Source: Bathynomus jamesi
Lineage: Eukaryota > Arthropoda > Malacostraca > Isopoda > Cirolanidae
Length of the DNA stretch: 64,000 nt
Reading direction: 5' to 3'
Assembly (NCBI GenBank): GCA_023014485.1
Contig: JAJOZX010000876.1
Coordinates: 17,501 to 81,500, forward strand
Below the pieces are notes generated by a model that searched no databases, was not told the DNA's origin, and saw nothing but the letters and a program-made list of their open reading frames with translations. A program made the position numbers and the translations under genes. Positions 23,969 to 35,500 of the stretch are shown piece after piece. The stretch's first letter is position 1. Every line of letters starts with the position of its first letter.

Positions 23969-24802
23969 TGTTAAAGCCATGACGTAAATGTGTATCAAAT
24001 ATATATTTATGTTAATATAGAATTTTATTATATTTTTATGTTTGACATCTATAAAAGTATATATTGTGACCATGAAAGAACTTTACTTATCCTTAGTTAG
24101 AATCTTTTCTTGCAGTCTACGCTCGTGGAGATGATAATATATGCATTGTTGAAACAAACTATGAGAAGGTAATAGTTTCAGGAAAAAATAAAAACTGGCA
24201 ACATCGAGGCCATCATATGTTTATGGGAATTGTCATATGATATGCTACCAATAAACTTTTATATACTACTATATACAGTATACTATATTACGTAATAATT
24301 ACGATGAGCAAATCAAATGCAAATTTCTCTGATTCACGGCCCACCAGTCTTGCTTTAGACTAATGACTTTCATAAATGGAATAGGTTACCACTTAAAACA
24401 ATGGATAAACTATCTATTAGTGAGACGACCGTGACTTCCTCGAAATGCGAGCGCGTGAGAGGTTCACTGAGGAATTTGATCATTAGATTCTTCACGTAGG
24501 ATATGTATCACAAACAACAATATTGACAACAATTCCCAACAATTACTTAATATCAATCATTGCATTTGAGCAAATAATTTAGACCTGCGTCAAAATAACT
24601 TAGGTATGCCATGATTTGGGATATTTGCCGAATTAGTCGTTCTCTATAGTCTACAGTATATATTGAGACGGTATAATGTAATGCCCAGCTAATATTATGA
24701 TGACTAGGATTGCTCCATAACCATCCCAACATCCCGAAACTTGGTCATTCTGCTTCTTAATCATTTGTATTTTAAACACTAAAATGTAGCAGAAGTGACG
24801 TA

Positions 24803-24946
24803 ATAATGGACGTCATTGATGGGGTTAGAGCAATTATGTACACCAATCCGAACACACCTCCGCTGCCATAAGGACCGCCCATTTTATACCTAATAGACTA
24901 GCTTGGGACGAGACAGAGGCGCGAGACTTATTGTAAGCACTGTACA
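24803..24946 (-). repeat. Right arm of 144-bp near-identical inverted repeat
   Basis: Partner of 22757-22900, with the TATA-box-like motif pointing the opposite way, out of the element on neither side but towards the interior on both. Between 24950 and 25690 I see only AT-rich sequence. Confidence 0.85.
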
Positions 24947-25739
24947 TCGGAGAGGAGGAGAAAAAAAAACCATCAAACGCACGAAACAAAACTGCACAGT
25001 AGAAATATAAGAGCCGGACAATCAATGAACCCTCTTACACTTTGGGGGGAGCACACATAGATTATCACAAAAGCGTTACTGGCAATCTAAAAGACCCCAT
25101 TTCCGGTCAACACTCAAACTAAAGTTTCAATTGCACGAGTAAACTCAAATGAAATTTAAACAATAACAATTTTCCAAAATAGAATCCGTAAATATAAAAA
25201 ATGTAAATATTAATACCGAAAATTAACGTAATACATTAATCCCAACCTGCAACGCTAAATTTCACAGGAAGAAAACTCTTAATTCACAAATTACATCTGA
25301 GAGACAACTCTCTCCTTCAACACAAAACCCAGCATGGTTTGAAAATCACAAGAATTCCAGTAATGTATCGTTTCCAAGTGAAACTAAATACAATTTTACG
25401 TCGTTATTCAAAATAAGAACATATTATGAAACGAAAACTTCAGCGCAACTTATTATGTAAACAAAAATTTAAAATAAATCATTGCATAATGACGAGTGTT
25501 CACTTTTTGTTGTAAGCAAACAAAAAATTGAAACTATCATTAAAATGGGATTGCATTAAAATGAAATAAAGAAAAAATAGACACTAATCAGCCCTCCTAT
25601 AAAAATTAATGAATATATAAGAAAGTAAAAAAAAACAAATTAATTTATCAAAAGAATTTACGAAAACAATTCCTGTATTTCAGTTAAACGTATACGAAGT
25701 TGGAGATGTTATGCAAGTTATATTCGCGAAGTGAATTGA

Positions 25740-26040
25740 GTATATACACATTTATAGAAATGTCTCTTGTTGTGTCACCCATTGAAGTTCTTAATTTGAC
25801 CACCCTTGTTATCCCGTCTGCCCCTGGTCTGAGTTCTAAAACTCAAGCCAGAGCCTGTACTGCCTTGGAGTACTGTCTTGTATTAGAACAAGGTCCCCAA
25901 CCTTAATCGTGTCAGACCAATCCTTAATTACTTGTCTCTCCCTCAGACCCATCAAGTACTCGGTTCCACTGCTTAGTGAAATGAGTCTTAACTTTAGTTA
26001 AGTGATGTAACCTTGTCTGGAGGCAATAATAATAATAAAA
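25740..26040 (-). pseudogene. BEL/Pao-like DUF5641 fragment, third copy
   Basis: Same sequence as the coding end of the two inverted copies (start TGTCTCTTGTTGTGTCACCC, end AACCAAATTTAAA). It is oriented like copy 1. The neighbouring 25690-25735 matches, inverted, 36862-36915 next to copy 2 (TTGGAGATGTTATGCAAGTT), so it carries a different flank of the same element. Confidence 0.6.
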
Positions 26041-26049
26041 CCAAATTTA

Positions 26050-26355
26050 AAGTGCTAAAATTTTGAATGTCCTTTAAGAGAAAACGATGAACAATATTGC
26101 ACTTCAAACTGAGTTTTCGTATAAGCATACGATAGTGATACGGTAGTGTGATTTTATCCTGATGTTCTCATGGGCTGAAGCATCTACGCTGCTCTTCGCA
26201 GCTTCTGACCGGGGAGAATTATTTTCATCGCAAAAAGTGGCGAACATTTGTGAAACTGTACAAACTGAGACAATGGATTGTCGCACACAGGAAATACAAG
26301 TAGAAAAATTATATCCCCGTATTTCAACCAAAGCTTTTTTATAACTTCTCTCCTT

Positions 26356-26428
<73 letters not shown>

Positions 26429-26700
26429 GTATTTCAACTCAGCGTTTAATACGGTCTTAAATATATCATTCAAGAAACCTCATCAGTATTGGTACCACGT
26501 TAAAACTGTAGGCTACCAGAACCCATTTTTGTAGTTTATTTTCCTCTGAAGCGTAATTTGTGCTATAGGTTTGAGGAACTGCGCAATTTAAACAAGGGGT
26601 TAAACGAATAGAGGAGTAGAATGATTATACGAAAACTCAATTTGAAGTGCAATATTTTCATTTTTTTTCTCTTAAAGGGCATTCAAAATTTCTACTTTTA
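26050..26700. mobile_element. Inverted-repeat structure with (TA)n inside
   Basis: Arms at about 26055-26130 (GAATGTCCTTTAAGAGAAAA, CACTTCAAACTGAGTTTTCG) and 26622-26697 are reverse complements. The 490-bp centre contains a perfect (TA)n array at 26361-26425 and a minus-strand frame without known similarity. The left arm abuts the end of the BEL/Pao fragment. Confidence 0.6.
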
Positions 26701-26714
26701 CATATTAATTTATA

Positions 26715-27370
26715 TCATAATTCAGAGGCCTGGAAACTTTCTTCAGAAAAAATATATGAACTTGTGACCATAAAATAAATAAAAAATTTCTGTCTACATC
26801 CGTACCTTTTTCTTAGAGGAGCCGGGCAGAGCTGGATCGTGTTGTAGATAGTTTCGTAATAGCTTTGAAGAAATTCAAATCGACGACGGTGATTTGAATA
26901 CGGGGCTAGAAGTTTTCTTAATATGTTATCCATTTGTGTATTACTAACCAAAAATCATCTATATCTCTGCCATCTGACCCGAACCCGAAGGACAGTCGCG
27001 TCCTGACTTCACGTCCCTCGCTGTTCTGAAGGGCAAACTCCATAATACGTTCAACTACGCGTCTTACGGCTGTGCTGTAAGAAGTAGAGGGCTGGAGCTC
27101 TATTACTTTGGTTCTAACAACCGGCACACTCCTGGCACGCTTTATAATTGACGTGGAAGGCTAATCATCGCGTGGGGGTGCTACAGGTGTCGCTGGTGGG
27201 GGTTCGCTAGCGTGGGTGGAGTCTGTAGCCCCTAACAACAACTACACTGTCCTCGGTATCGTCTGCAAAATCGATGATGGGGACATGTTGCTGGCACAGT
27301 ACCTCATCCTCATTCACGGTTTTGAGGAAGAAGACAAGACAAGACTGTAGAATATAAGGATTATCACTTA
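26715..27370 (-). pseudogene. Broken minus-strand coding remnant next to Polinton genes, unassigned
   Basis: Two short frames overlap: 26918-27127 (VRTKVIELQPSTSYSTAVRR, then VVERIMEFALQNSEGREV) and 26715-26951 (MDNILRKLLAPYSNHRRRFE, FLQSYYETIYNTIQLC). Before them a further frame reads QHVPIIDFADDTEDSVVVV at about 27240-27310. Codon use looks coding and different from the AT-rich surroundings, and the position beside the Polinton genes suggests the same source. I do not recognise a family. Confidence 0.35.
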
Positions 27371-27575
27371 AAATTTTATTATATTTTCTAAATGTTCCAC
27401 TTAGAAGTGTGACGTGTTAGAGGTGGAATTTGTAGAAAAATTCAGGTTCACGAGCCCGTCCACATGTAATATATCTGGCCCTACAGGATGTGGTAAAATT
27501 GTGTTTATGTTTAAAATCCTCCCAGATATCTCGGGAGGAAAGGTTACAATCAGGTCTTTAACACGGTAGAAGACA

Positions 27576-27794
27576 ATGGCTTGGGTTAAGCCTAAAGAAG
27601 CTCTAAAAAAGCACTTAAAGCGTACACGGGACGAAATCATCAGAGCTGCAAAGAGAAAAATGCGTGGTGGCGGGAAGAAGAGTCCTGTACGGAAGAAGAA
27701 GGGGTTACCAGCACGTCGCGTTAAACGTAAAAGGACATCAAAAAAGAAGTGTTCTAAGCGCATGAATCCTATGGTTGACCACTTTTTTAACTAA
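27576..27794 (+). pseudogene. Small Lys/Arg-rich protein, possible Polinton virion-core-like gene
   Basis: A 72-codon frame of which about 40% is Lys or Arg (KAKRK-like runs, RGGGKKSPVRKKK, KRKRTSKKK). Small highly basic proteins accompany capsid and protease genes in Polintons and adintoviruses. The assignment depends on the two genes immediately downstream on the same strand. It ends at a stop six bases before the next frame opens. A small host chromatin-like peptide cannot be excluded. Confidence 0.4.
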
Positions 27795-27799
27795 TATAA

Positions 27800-28155
27800 G
27801 CTAAGGACGTTGTTCTTAAGAATCATAAACTGTTTACTACTTGTCGAGAGAGGTATCACTATTTTCTGTCGAGAGCTTATAGTAATCTTGTACATATTGC
27901 CGGTACTTGTAACGAATTAGGAATCGGCGTAACACAGAAGGAATTCGTTGATAGGGTGAATCTTTACCCCTTTGACCTCTCCCCCAACTTATCTGCGAGT
28001 ATAAATACGCACACAAGTCCACAGCAGAGTGGGAACATCTTAGTCAGACTGGAATTCGCCAAGCCGCTAGACGCGCCTATTAATGTACTAATTTACCTCG
28101 AATCTTAAGCTCTAATAGAAATTGATAAGTTTAGAGGTGTAGTCACACTTTTAAA
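27800..28155 (+). pseudogene. Polinton/Maverick protein remnant, F54H12.2-like C-terminus
   Basis: A frame of about 102 codons (27800-28105), then a TAA and in-frame continuation. The order 'Y-P-F-D-L-S-P' ... 'S-G-N-I-L-V-R-L-E-F-A-K-P-L' ... 'I-N-V-L-I-Y' followed by 'L-I-E-I-D' is the characteristic C-terminus of the family annotated as 'uncharacterised F54H12.2-like', which occurs in Polinton/Maverick elements beside the capsid genes. The N-terminal two thirds are absent and one internal stop is present. Function unknown even in intact relatives; a structural role is likely. Confidence 0.65.
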
Positions 28156-28156
28156 A

Positions 28157-28642
28157 ATGGACACGAATACACTCCAGAGAGTAATGAATAGTGACCGATT
28201 CACACGCTCCAAATTTATCGGCGTGTTTGCGAAGAATGAAACTTCCAACTACGAGACACTGCGGAGGCACTTGTTCTAAATATGGATGTTAGCGGCGGAG
28301 AAGAGATTCATTCGATAGCCGTTTATTTTAAAAATAGGGAACAAATGTACTATTTTAATTCAGTGGGTGGACATCCTTGGAATGATGCTACAGTATTATT
28401 GTAAAATTTCTCGATGAATTGCAAATTCCCCAAATAGCCTGGAATCCTTACGATTCCAGAGCTACTACAGCAACGTATGTGGCATGTACAGTTTGCACTT
28501 TCTCATGCATATGGTCTGCGGGAATGAATTTACAAATTTTAAAAATTATTCGACTTGTGTGACATTTGAACGGAATGATGAACTGGTATGCAGCCAGATA
28601 AAAAACCGGTTCATGTTTGTTGGCAGTCGGTGTATTGTGTGA
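28157..28642 (+). pseudogene. Polinton/Maverick adenovirus-type cysteine protease remnant
   Basis: It starts at an ATG 49 nt past the upstream gene's stop. Three pieces in three frames show the protease order: N-terminal 'SDRFTRSKFIGVFAKNE' (28157-28279), the His region 'IHSIAVYF' with 'YYFNSVGGHPWND' (28282-28402), and the Cys region 'NVCGMYSLHFLMHMVCG' in the third frame, ending at 28642. In adenovirus-like proteases the catalytic His and Cys sit in these blocks and an acid follows at 'YFD'; here it reads YFN. Two frameshifts and two early stops mark an old inactive copy. The enzyme in intact Polintons is thought to process capsid proteins. Confidence 0.7.
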
Positions 28643-28873
28643 AGATTTATGCGTATATATATATACATATATATAATTGTAACTTCATCAATTAATTATT
28701 GTAACAATGTGCACAGTATAGCTTAAAGGACTATATTGTGAAAATTATAAAATGTACCGTATAATATGTTTGTGTAACGTTTAAGGACGAGGATTATATT
28801 TGTAGCTTATTTAAAATGTAATGGATACTAATTCTGTAACTAATTTAAGTGTGTATATATATATATATATATA

Positions 28874-31556
28874 TTAGGGTGGTCCAAAAAGTTAAAGCAT
28901 CGACTAAGTTCTCTCACAAGGTTGGTTTTATGCCTCTTGGTGTGGACAGTATTTGTGCAAAGTTTCACGTTATTCGGTTAATATTTAGGGGTCGCCCCAC
29001 TTGCCCCCTTTTTGAAAATTTGGGAAAATATATAGACAACTGAATAACTAAATTTTTTTTTGGTTCTCAAAGAATATGAAAGAAAACGGTAAGACAATAG
29101 GACATGATAATGGGTGTATCTTCATTATTTCTTCTGCATCAGAGTCGCCTTGGATGGTATTGGTATCTGTTTTCGGTGGGCGGCTACGAGTTGTAGGAGG
29201 TACTGCTTCTGGTCCTCGTTTCGTGTCAGTGTCATTGTAGCGTTGTGCGAGAGCAATACCTCGCTCGGCAGCATCATTGACGACTTTCATCTTTAAGGCG
29301 CGATCTCTAAGTTCCCTGTAGTTCTTGTCATTTGGCCATTCCCGTGGATCTTTTTGAAGTAACTGGCGCGCTTCCTCCTTACCTCCAACTTTCAAGGCAT
29401 CAAAGAGGGTCAATGTCCTTTTCGTGACGAAGGATGCCACATCATTTTCAACACCAGCTTCCGCCATGTCGATTCGTCGGGGGCAGCCATTCTTTTGGGG
29501 ATGTTGGAGGTGTTGAACCATTCTCCTTTTGGTATCAGGATCGATCCTATTATCGAAGAAGGCCAGTCCAATCAGATGCTCCGACAAGTACCACAGGTGG
29601 CGTCTTAGAGCTGTCTTCGCCGCTTGTGCAGCTCCTCCGTGTGGATATTTTTCCAGAAGATGCAGCATTTTGAGATCATTGAGAGGAGCTTGTGTCCCCA
29701 TTGGCGCTTCATGCCAGTACTTGACGTAAATCAGACTGACAAATAAAGCCAGCTGAGTCACGTTTCGTTCTTCGCGTGCTGAGAGCTTGAATTGAAAGTG
29801 AAAGAGGTAGATTTTGAGCGCATAAATCGCCTTCGCCATCCATCTCGCGTGGTGCATGGGACCCGGAGCTCGGATAAAGAGTTGACCACCAGTCTTTCCC
29901 CCAGGAAGAGCAAAGATAGTTCAAGGAACTCCTTGTAGTCGTCACGAGGTTGGCTTGCCTGAAGAGCGTTAGGTAAGTAAGTGAGCATCTCTTTTCTCAT
30001 CTCTTGGAGTTGAGGGTTCTCGAACAAGCTGTCCGATGCTGAGACAAATGCTTCGTGGGAGAGAGATGGCCATTCCTTTTGAAATCGCTTAAAAAGGCCT
30101 GTTTCAGGACTTCCTGTTGAGCCAAATATTGAGGCAAAGACATCAGCAAGTACGACTTCAAGTATATGATGTCGACAACCGATCCAAACTAGCTCGTGAC
30201 CCAATGCTTCTTCAATCCTGACACAGGCTCCGCGATGTAAACCCGTGTTTGACGCAGTGGTATCGAAGACGAGACCTCTCACATGCTGTTCCACGTTCCA
30301 TAATTTCATAGTTTGAAGGCATGCCTGGGCCTGTGCTTCTCCAGTTCCTTGTTTCATCTTTGGGACACCAAGCAGCTTCTCCTGTCCATTGAATGTTATA
30401 AGGATTGCTATCCGATGCACATTCGTCTTCTTCCCTTCAATGCCGGGGAGAAGCTTTCCGTCCCAATGGAGAAGGACAGGGTCTTCTAGAGAGAATGATT
30501 CTAGGTCTTCTCGAGCTGCCTGTTCTTGCCCACTTTCTCTGTAGCGATGAATAGAGCTCCGAGAGCACGTCATCCCAGACAGATCATGCCCCGCGGCCTG
30601 TAATACAGCTCCAGTTACGAAAACAGCATTCCGGTCAGAAAGATTGGTGCGATCCATTGCTCCAATGACTTCTGGAGATTGGAAAATGTTCGTAACCTTG
30701 TTCTTGGGACGCTTTGGTGCCGGAGCTTCAGACGAAGAAGGAATCGGAACCGATGGTCTATAGTCGTCGTCTTGCGAAAAAAGGGAAGAAGAAGAAGAGG
30801 AAAGATCAATTGATGACACTCCTGCTTCTTCCAAATCTTTCTGTGTTGCTTCATGCCTTGCCTTCCTCTTGGCTTCCTTCTCCATTCTGGATCGCTTTCT
30901 GTCCTCTTGTGTAGTCGTTTCCTTATCAATGCCAGCCATGCTGCAAGAATTGACGTCCTTGCGCTGCATGGACAGGAAATTTCGGTCCTCAACGTTGACG
31001 ATTGTGCTCATGGCATCACTGGTTGCGATGTCAAACAGTTCCTGGATGTCCGCTTTGAAGATGTCTTCATTCATTCTATCGCTGGCACGTTGCCTGGTCC
31101 TGTGCTTCTTGAGTGTTTTGTAGCGGTCTAAAAGCTTTGAAAGCTTACGGACACAGGAGTCGATCCGTTGAGTTGGGATCCGCGCTCGGGTCCAGACTTC
31201 AATCACCCTCTGGCATGCCTGGTTCAGACTGTCGGAGGTGGTTTGCTTTTGATTGATGTGGTGGTATTGCCCCAAGAGGCGGGCGTCAAGGCATGTAGGG
31301 AGCCTTGACGTGGATAAAGTTCCAGTTGCCATCCCTAGAAGCCAAACTTTTGGAATTGATCGAGTTTGAGCCATCGGACCTACGGAAGAAAAAGTACATT
31401 ATATAATATATATATTCAGAGTGGGGCGACCTCTAAATATTCACCAATCACGCTGCAATTTTGCACAGACCATGTGGACACTAAATGGACAAAAACCACA
31501 CTTGTGGAGACTATCTAAGACAATTTTGAAATTTCCCCCTATGGATTTGGACCACC

Positions 31557-31560
<4 letters not shown>
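28874..31560. mobile_element. Nearly intact DNA transposon, unclassified family
   Basis: A 2.69-kb element with ends TTAGGGTGGTCCAAA on both sides. The inverted match extends imperfectly over about 150 bp (GTGTGGAC..., TGTGCAAA..., GGTCGCCCCACT near 28990 and 31425). It is inserted in a (TA)n array, consistent with TA target duplication, although the array hides the exact footprint. One long gene fills the interior on the minus strand. No other copy lies in the window. Confidence 0.85.
29048..31374 (-). pseudogene. Putative transposase of the 28.9-kb transposon (one frameshift)
   Basis: Starting at MAQTRSIPKVWLLGM, the first frame runs 538 codons. At about 29900 a one-base change in a G5 run moves the reading to a second frame ending at 29048, giving a product of about 750 residues. 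Recognisable blocks: Ser-rich linker and nuclear-localisation-like RKRSRMEKEAKRKAR; 'LLHWDGKLLPG'; 'LLGVPKMKQGTGEAQAQACL'; 'GLVFDTTASNTGLHRGAC'; 'IGCRHHILEVVLADVF'; then 'APMGTQAPLNDLKML' in the second frame. Asp in HWDGK and FDTT, with a C-x-x-H-like CRHH, resembles RNase-H-fold DDE transposases of the hAT/P/Kolobok type. I know this as a repeated, uncharacterised family in invertebrate genomes but cannot name the superfamily. Confidence 0.75.

Positions 31561-31601
<41 letters not shown>
31561..31601. repeat. (TA)n microsatellite between transposon and LINE 3' end
   Basis: It separates the right end of the 28.9-kb DNA transposon from the tail of the CR1-like LINE on the minus strand, and forms part of the LINE's tail (CTCTCACTCTCTCA then TA repeats, read on the minus strand). 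Confidence 0.9.
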
Positions 31602-31608
<7 letters not shown>

Positions 31609-31619
31609 TGAGAGTTATA

Positions 31620-34345
31620 TAATGACAAGAAGTACCTCAAAAGGCCTTGCGGCCCATACCGAGGAGGTACCAATGGCAGCGGGTGCAAGGGAAAAATTCA
31701 TACATCCTCAAATAGTGTGCAAGATTCGGTCTAACCTTTTCTTCAACTAATCCACAGAGGATCTGTTCACAACTTCTGGAAGTAGTCTGTTCCATGTGTC
31801 ACAGATCTTATATGTAAAGTAATTCACACACATACTAGTACTAAACCGTTTTAAATCCAACTTCCAACCATTGTTGCGAGTTGAGTTATCATTTAAGCTA
31901 AACATGTTTCTAAAATCGACATCATCGAACCCGTGTAAGAGTTTGAAAACCACGATGAATTGACCACGCAGCCTCCGAGTTTCCAGTGAAAACAAATTCA
32001 AGGCGTGTAAACATCGATTGTAGCCCATATGCCTAACGGAAGGGATTAACTTTGTGGCCCTCGCCTGGACTCGCTCCAGCCTCTCGATATCTTCCCTGAG
32101 GGTGGGCGACCAGAACTGCACAGCATACTCCAGGTGCGGCCGAACCAGGGAATTGTACAGAGAGCACAATCTCCTTGTTCCGAAATCGAAATTGCCTCCT
32201 GATATAACCCAACAGCTTCTGGGCTTTCTTTTCCATCTCCACACACTGTTTGGTAAACTTAAGGTCGCTGCTAATTAGCACACCCAAGTCCTTTTCCAAA
32301 TTAGTCGCCTCGATATTACTCCCTAACATGGAGTAGTCCGACTTGGGATTGGCGTAGCCAATGTGCATCACCTTGCATTTACCCAAGTTAAACGGCATTC
32401 GCCATTTTTCGGACCACACTCCTATCCTACGTAGTTCCGCATGCAGTTGCTCGATCGCTTCGGGCGTCCCAACATTGGCCCCAAGCTTGGTGTTATCAGC
32501 GAATTTGGCGATCCGACTGACGATGCCAGCGTCGATATCAATTATGTAAATGATAAACAACAGTGGCCCCAAAACGGAACTTTGGCCATTAGTCGGCGGT
32601 GAGGTACCTTATCAAAGGCTTTCTGAAAGTCGAGATAAAGTATATCAATCGCCCTACTCTTATCGTACTCACTCCACATGACGTGGAAGAACTCGAACAA
32701 GTTGGTGAGACACGACCTATGCCGTCTAAAACCATGTTGGGAGTCCCCAAGCAGCTTGAAGGAATGCAAATGGTCAACGATCCTATCCGCTATTATCCCC
32801 TCTAATAATTTACCCACAACCGAAGTGAAACTAATGGGACGATAGTTCCCTGGACTTTCGTGATCCCCTTAAAGATAGTGGTCTCGTTGGCTTCCCTCCA
32901 CTCACCAGGCACCTGGCCCGTCTCCAACGATTTGTTGAAGACTGTAGCCAGGTGGGGAGCCACCTGGTGGCGCACTTCCCGCAAAACTCTGGGGAGGAAC
33001 TGGTCTGACCCAGAAGCCTTAAACGCGCTCAGTTTGTCTATTATATCGGCAACGTCTGTCGCGGTACACCGAACCCTATCCAGACGAGCACCGTCGTGCC
33101 TGACGCCTGGCTCGGGGATGACGCGGGTTTCCTCCCTGGTGAACACTCCCGCAAAGTACTCATTCAACACATTAGCGATGTCCGGTCGGATGTCCTTAGA
33201 GCGACGCTGGGGTCCTTTAACGAGCATATCATGCTTCTAATGGGCTTTCTACTATTAACATAAGAATTCCTTAGGGTTCGCCTTGCAGAGGCTTGCCACC
33301 CGGAGTTCTTCGTTAAGTTTGGCAAGCCTAACCTTCGCCTTTACTTCCCTGCACAGGCGGACATACGCCTCAGTGTTCTCATGGGAACGATTGGCCTTCG
33401 CCCTCCTATACGCAGCTTTCCTATTTCGGATAGCCAAAGCGATGTCCCGACTGAACCACTTAGGCTGCGTTGAGGCAGAGGTGACTGGTTTTGAGGGTAT
33501 GGCAGAAGACTGCAGCACCGTAAACTCATCCCAGAATGCACTCCACACTCCCTCAACATCACCGCCAACCTCTAACCCCATCTTACCTACGCTATCCCGG
33601 AGGCCAACAAAGTCCGCCCGCCGCAGATCGAGCTTACTGCCTCTCGAGTTACTACGCTTCACCCGAGGGACGCAGCCACAGAACCTAATCAGACCGTGAT
33701 CAGTCCCGCCCAACGATTCGTCAACAGTGAGGCCAGTGATGAGGTTGTCTTCGGTCGTGAATGCTAAATCTAGAACGCTATCGCCTCATGTAGGACCATT
33801 GATCCACTGAGTAAGGAAGTTCTCATCAGCAAAGTCAACTAGCCTCCTCCCTTCAGCATCAGCAGTCCTGTCTTCCCACTTTATGCCGCGACAGTTCAAG
33901 TATCCTAAAACTACACACACCCTGTCCCTTAGCAGGCTTCGGAGTTCGGTGTACAGGGCTGTATCCTCCTCGAGGAGATGCGCAGGTCTGTACACCAAGA
34001 TTAACCTATAGTTCGTTCCTCCCAGGTTCAGATCGACGCCAAGCAGCTCCCGTTCCGATCGGAACTGACAGTCAACCGGACTCAACGTGTCCCTCACGTA
34101 TATTAGTACCCCTCCCCCCTCTCCACGGGTGCAGTCCTTGTGAAACATTTTGTACCCGGGAATCTCGAATTCCCCAACGTAGTCCCTACGAGTATGAATC
34201 CAGGACTCGGTGATATCCACGATATCCTGGTATTCTGATGCTAAGAGCGCCTGTAGCTCGCAAAACTTATTCATAATCGACCTAGCATTAAAAAGCACTG
34301 CACGGAGGGAGCCTTCCCTATTCTGACCGCCCCCTAGCACAATCC
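31620..34345 (-). pseudogene. CR1-like LINE ORF2: endonuclease and reverse transcriptase
   Basis: Pieces in order on the minus strand: endonuclease at 33786-34340 (ITESWIHTRRDYVGEFE, LVYRPAH, GYLNCRGIKW), its end with 'TDHGLIRF' and a linker at 33255-33713, RT fingers 32802-33227 (SDQFLPRVLREVRHQVAPHL), RT palm 32542-32817 (LYLDFQKAFDKVPHRRL), palm with the active-site block 32033-32572 (FADNTKLG), and RT C-terminus 31747-32244 (VRPHLEYAVQFWSPTLREDI). Frames shift at least four times. Two catalytic positions are altered: FADN for FADD and GYLN where a GDFN block is expected. The 3' end is shared with the 13.3-kb copy. Confidence 0.9.
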
Positions 34346-34399
34346 GTTTCCCGAACAGCCAGGGCTGTCAGGAGTTGAAGAGCCCCTCACCAATGAGGG

Positions 34400-35500
34400 G
34401 GCAACTTCCGCAGGAGCCTGAGCCTCCTCCAACGGGGAAGGAGGGTCACCCACCTGTACATGGACGCACCCTTCAGTTAAAGGTACGTCCGCCAGCGGCT
34501 TAGGATCATCTCTACTTGGTGGGGGCCCGTCATCAATCCCCTTACCATACAGTATAGGTGCCGATCGAGCAGCGTGCACAGCACACCTTTACCCTTGTCA
34601 TTAAGGTGGACACCCATCTCTCTGATAGAGGTCCCACCTACCCGAAAACGCGTCAAAGGGACCAACAAACCTCACGCCCAGTGAAACGCACAAGTCTTGC
34701 ACCCTCTCGTTGATGCCAATGACCTTACTGAGCGCGTGGTGACTGGCATTCATCCGTGTTAAAATACCCATCAACATTCCCCTGTCTGTCTTAAGTTTTA
34801 GATCATCCGCAAGAGACATGATCTCGGTGATGATCCCTTCCGTCGAACCTACCCTACAGCCTTTAAAGAACAGATCGTTACAACCAGCGTGGACACGACC
34901 GCAGTCCTCCGACTAGCCACGCGGTTTCTCTAACGCCTTCCTTAAGTGCGTGTTCCCCGCCCGGGTAAGCACCTTACCTCCCTCTTGTCCCGGTTTGCAG
35001 AAGTAAATAACTTCTCCTGGCCCCTGATCTGCGAGTCCCCAATCAAAACGGTGTCTTCCTTCTTCGCGCACAGGAGACTAAAACGGTTGGAGATCTGACA
35101 GCGGCAACCAGGGTCTCAAGCTTCGGCCTCGCAGCCTTCTTGCCCGAGACCTTTCGATATCCGTCGCCACCCGTAGACCCTGCCGCACTTACAGCACCCG
35201 ACCCACCCCGACCGGAAGCTACATCCTTCGGCTTCTTTGGACCATCAGTAGGCCCCGTCCAACCCTTTTTTCTTTATCGGCCTCTTCCCACTCTTCTCTA
35301 TCGGCCCCTTCTTTGCGCCCTCCACTCCCTCCACCTTGCGTCGCGGTTCCGTGCATTCCACGTGGGTCGCTGGCGATTCCAGACACTGATTTTGCTCCCC
35401 TGCCCCCCCGGTTGTACCTTTACCCTTTCTCTGCGGTCTCGAGCTCTGTCCAGTCCGCTGCTGGACCGCCTTTTTAGGGCGGCTATTCTTTCAATAAGCC
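34400..35500 (-). pseudogene. CR1-like LINE ORF1 with SGNH-hydrolase (esterase) domain
   Basis: Blocks on the minus strand: basic N-terminal region near 35100-35330 (ARPKLETLVAAVRSPTVLVS), then TVLIGDSQIRGQ (block I, GDSQ) near 35030, VHAGCNDLFF (block III-like) near 34880, GILTRMNASHHALSK and VRFVGPFDAFSGRWDLYQRDG near 34650-34790, and GVHLNDKGKG (the D-x-x-H block) near 34600 after a frame change. CR1-group LINEs are known to carry an esterase domain in ORF1. A Pro-rich frame, 34334-34579, follows. Frameshifts and a stop after GRGTRT make it inactive. The plus-strand 188-residue frame here is antisense. Confidence 0.75.

Noticed and set aside
27401..27763. 120-residue minus-strand frame
   Set aside because: Antisense shadow of the Lys/Arg-rich frame at 27576-27794.
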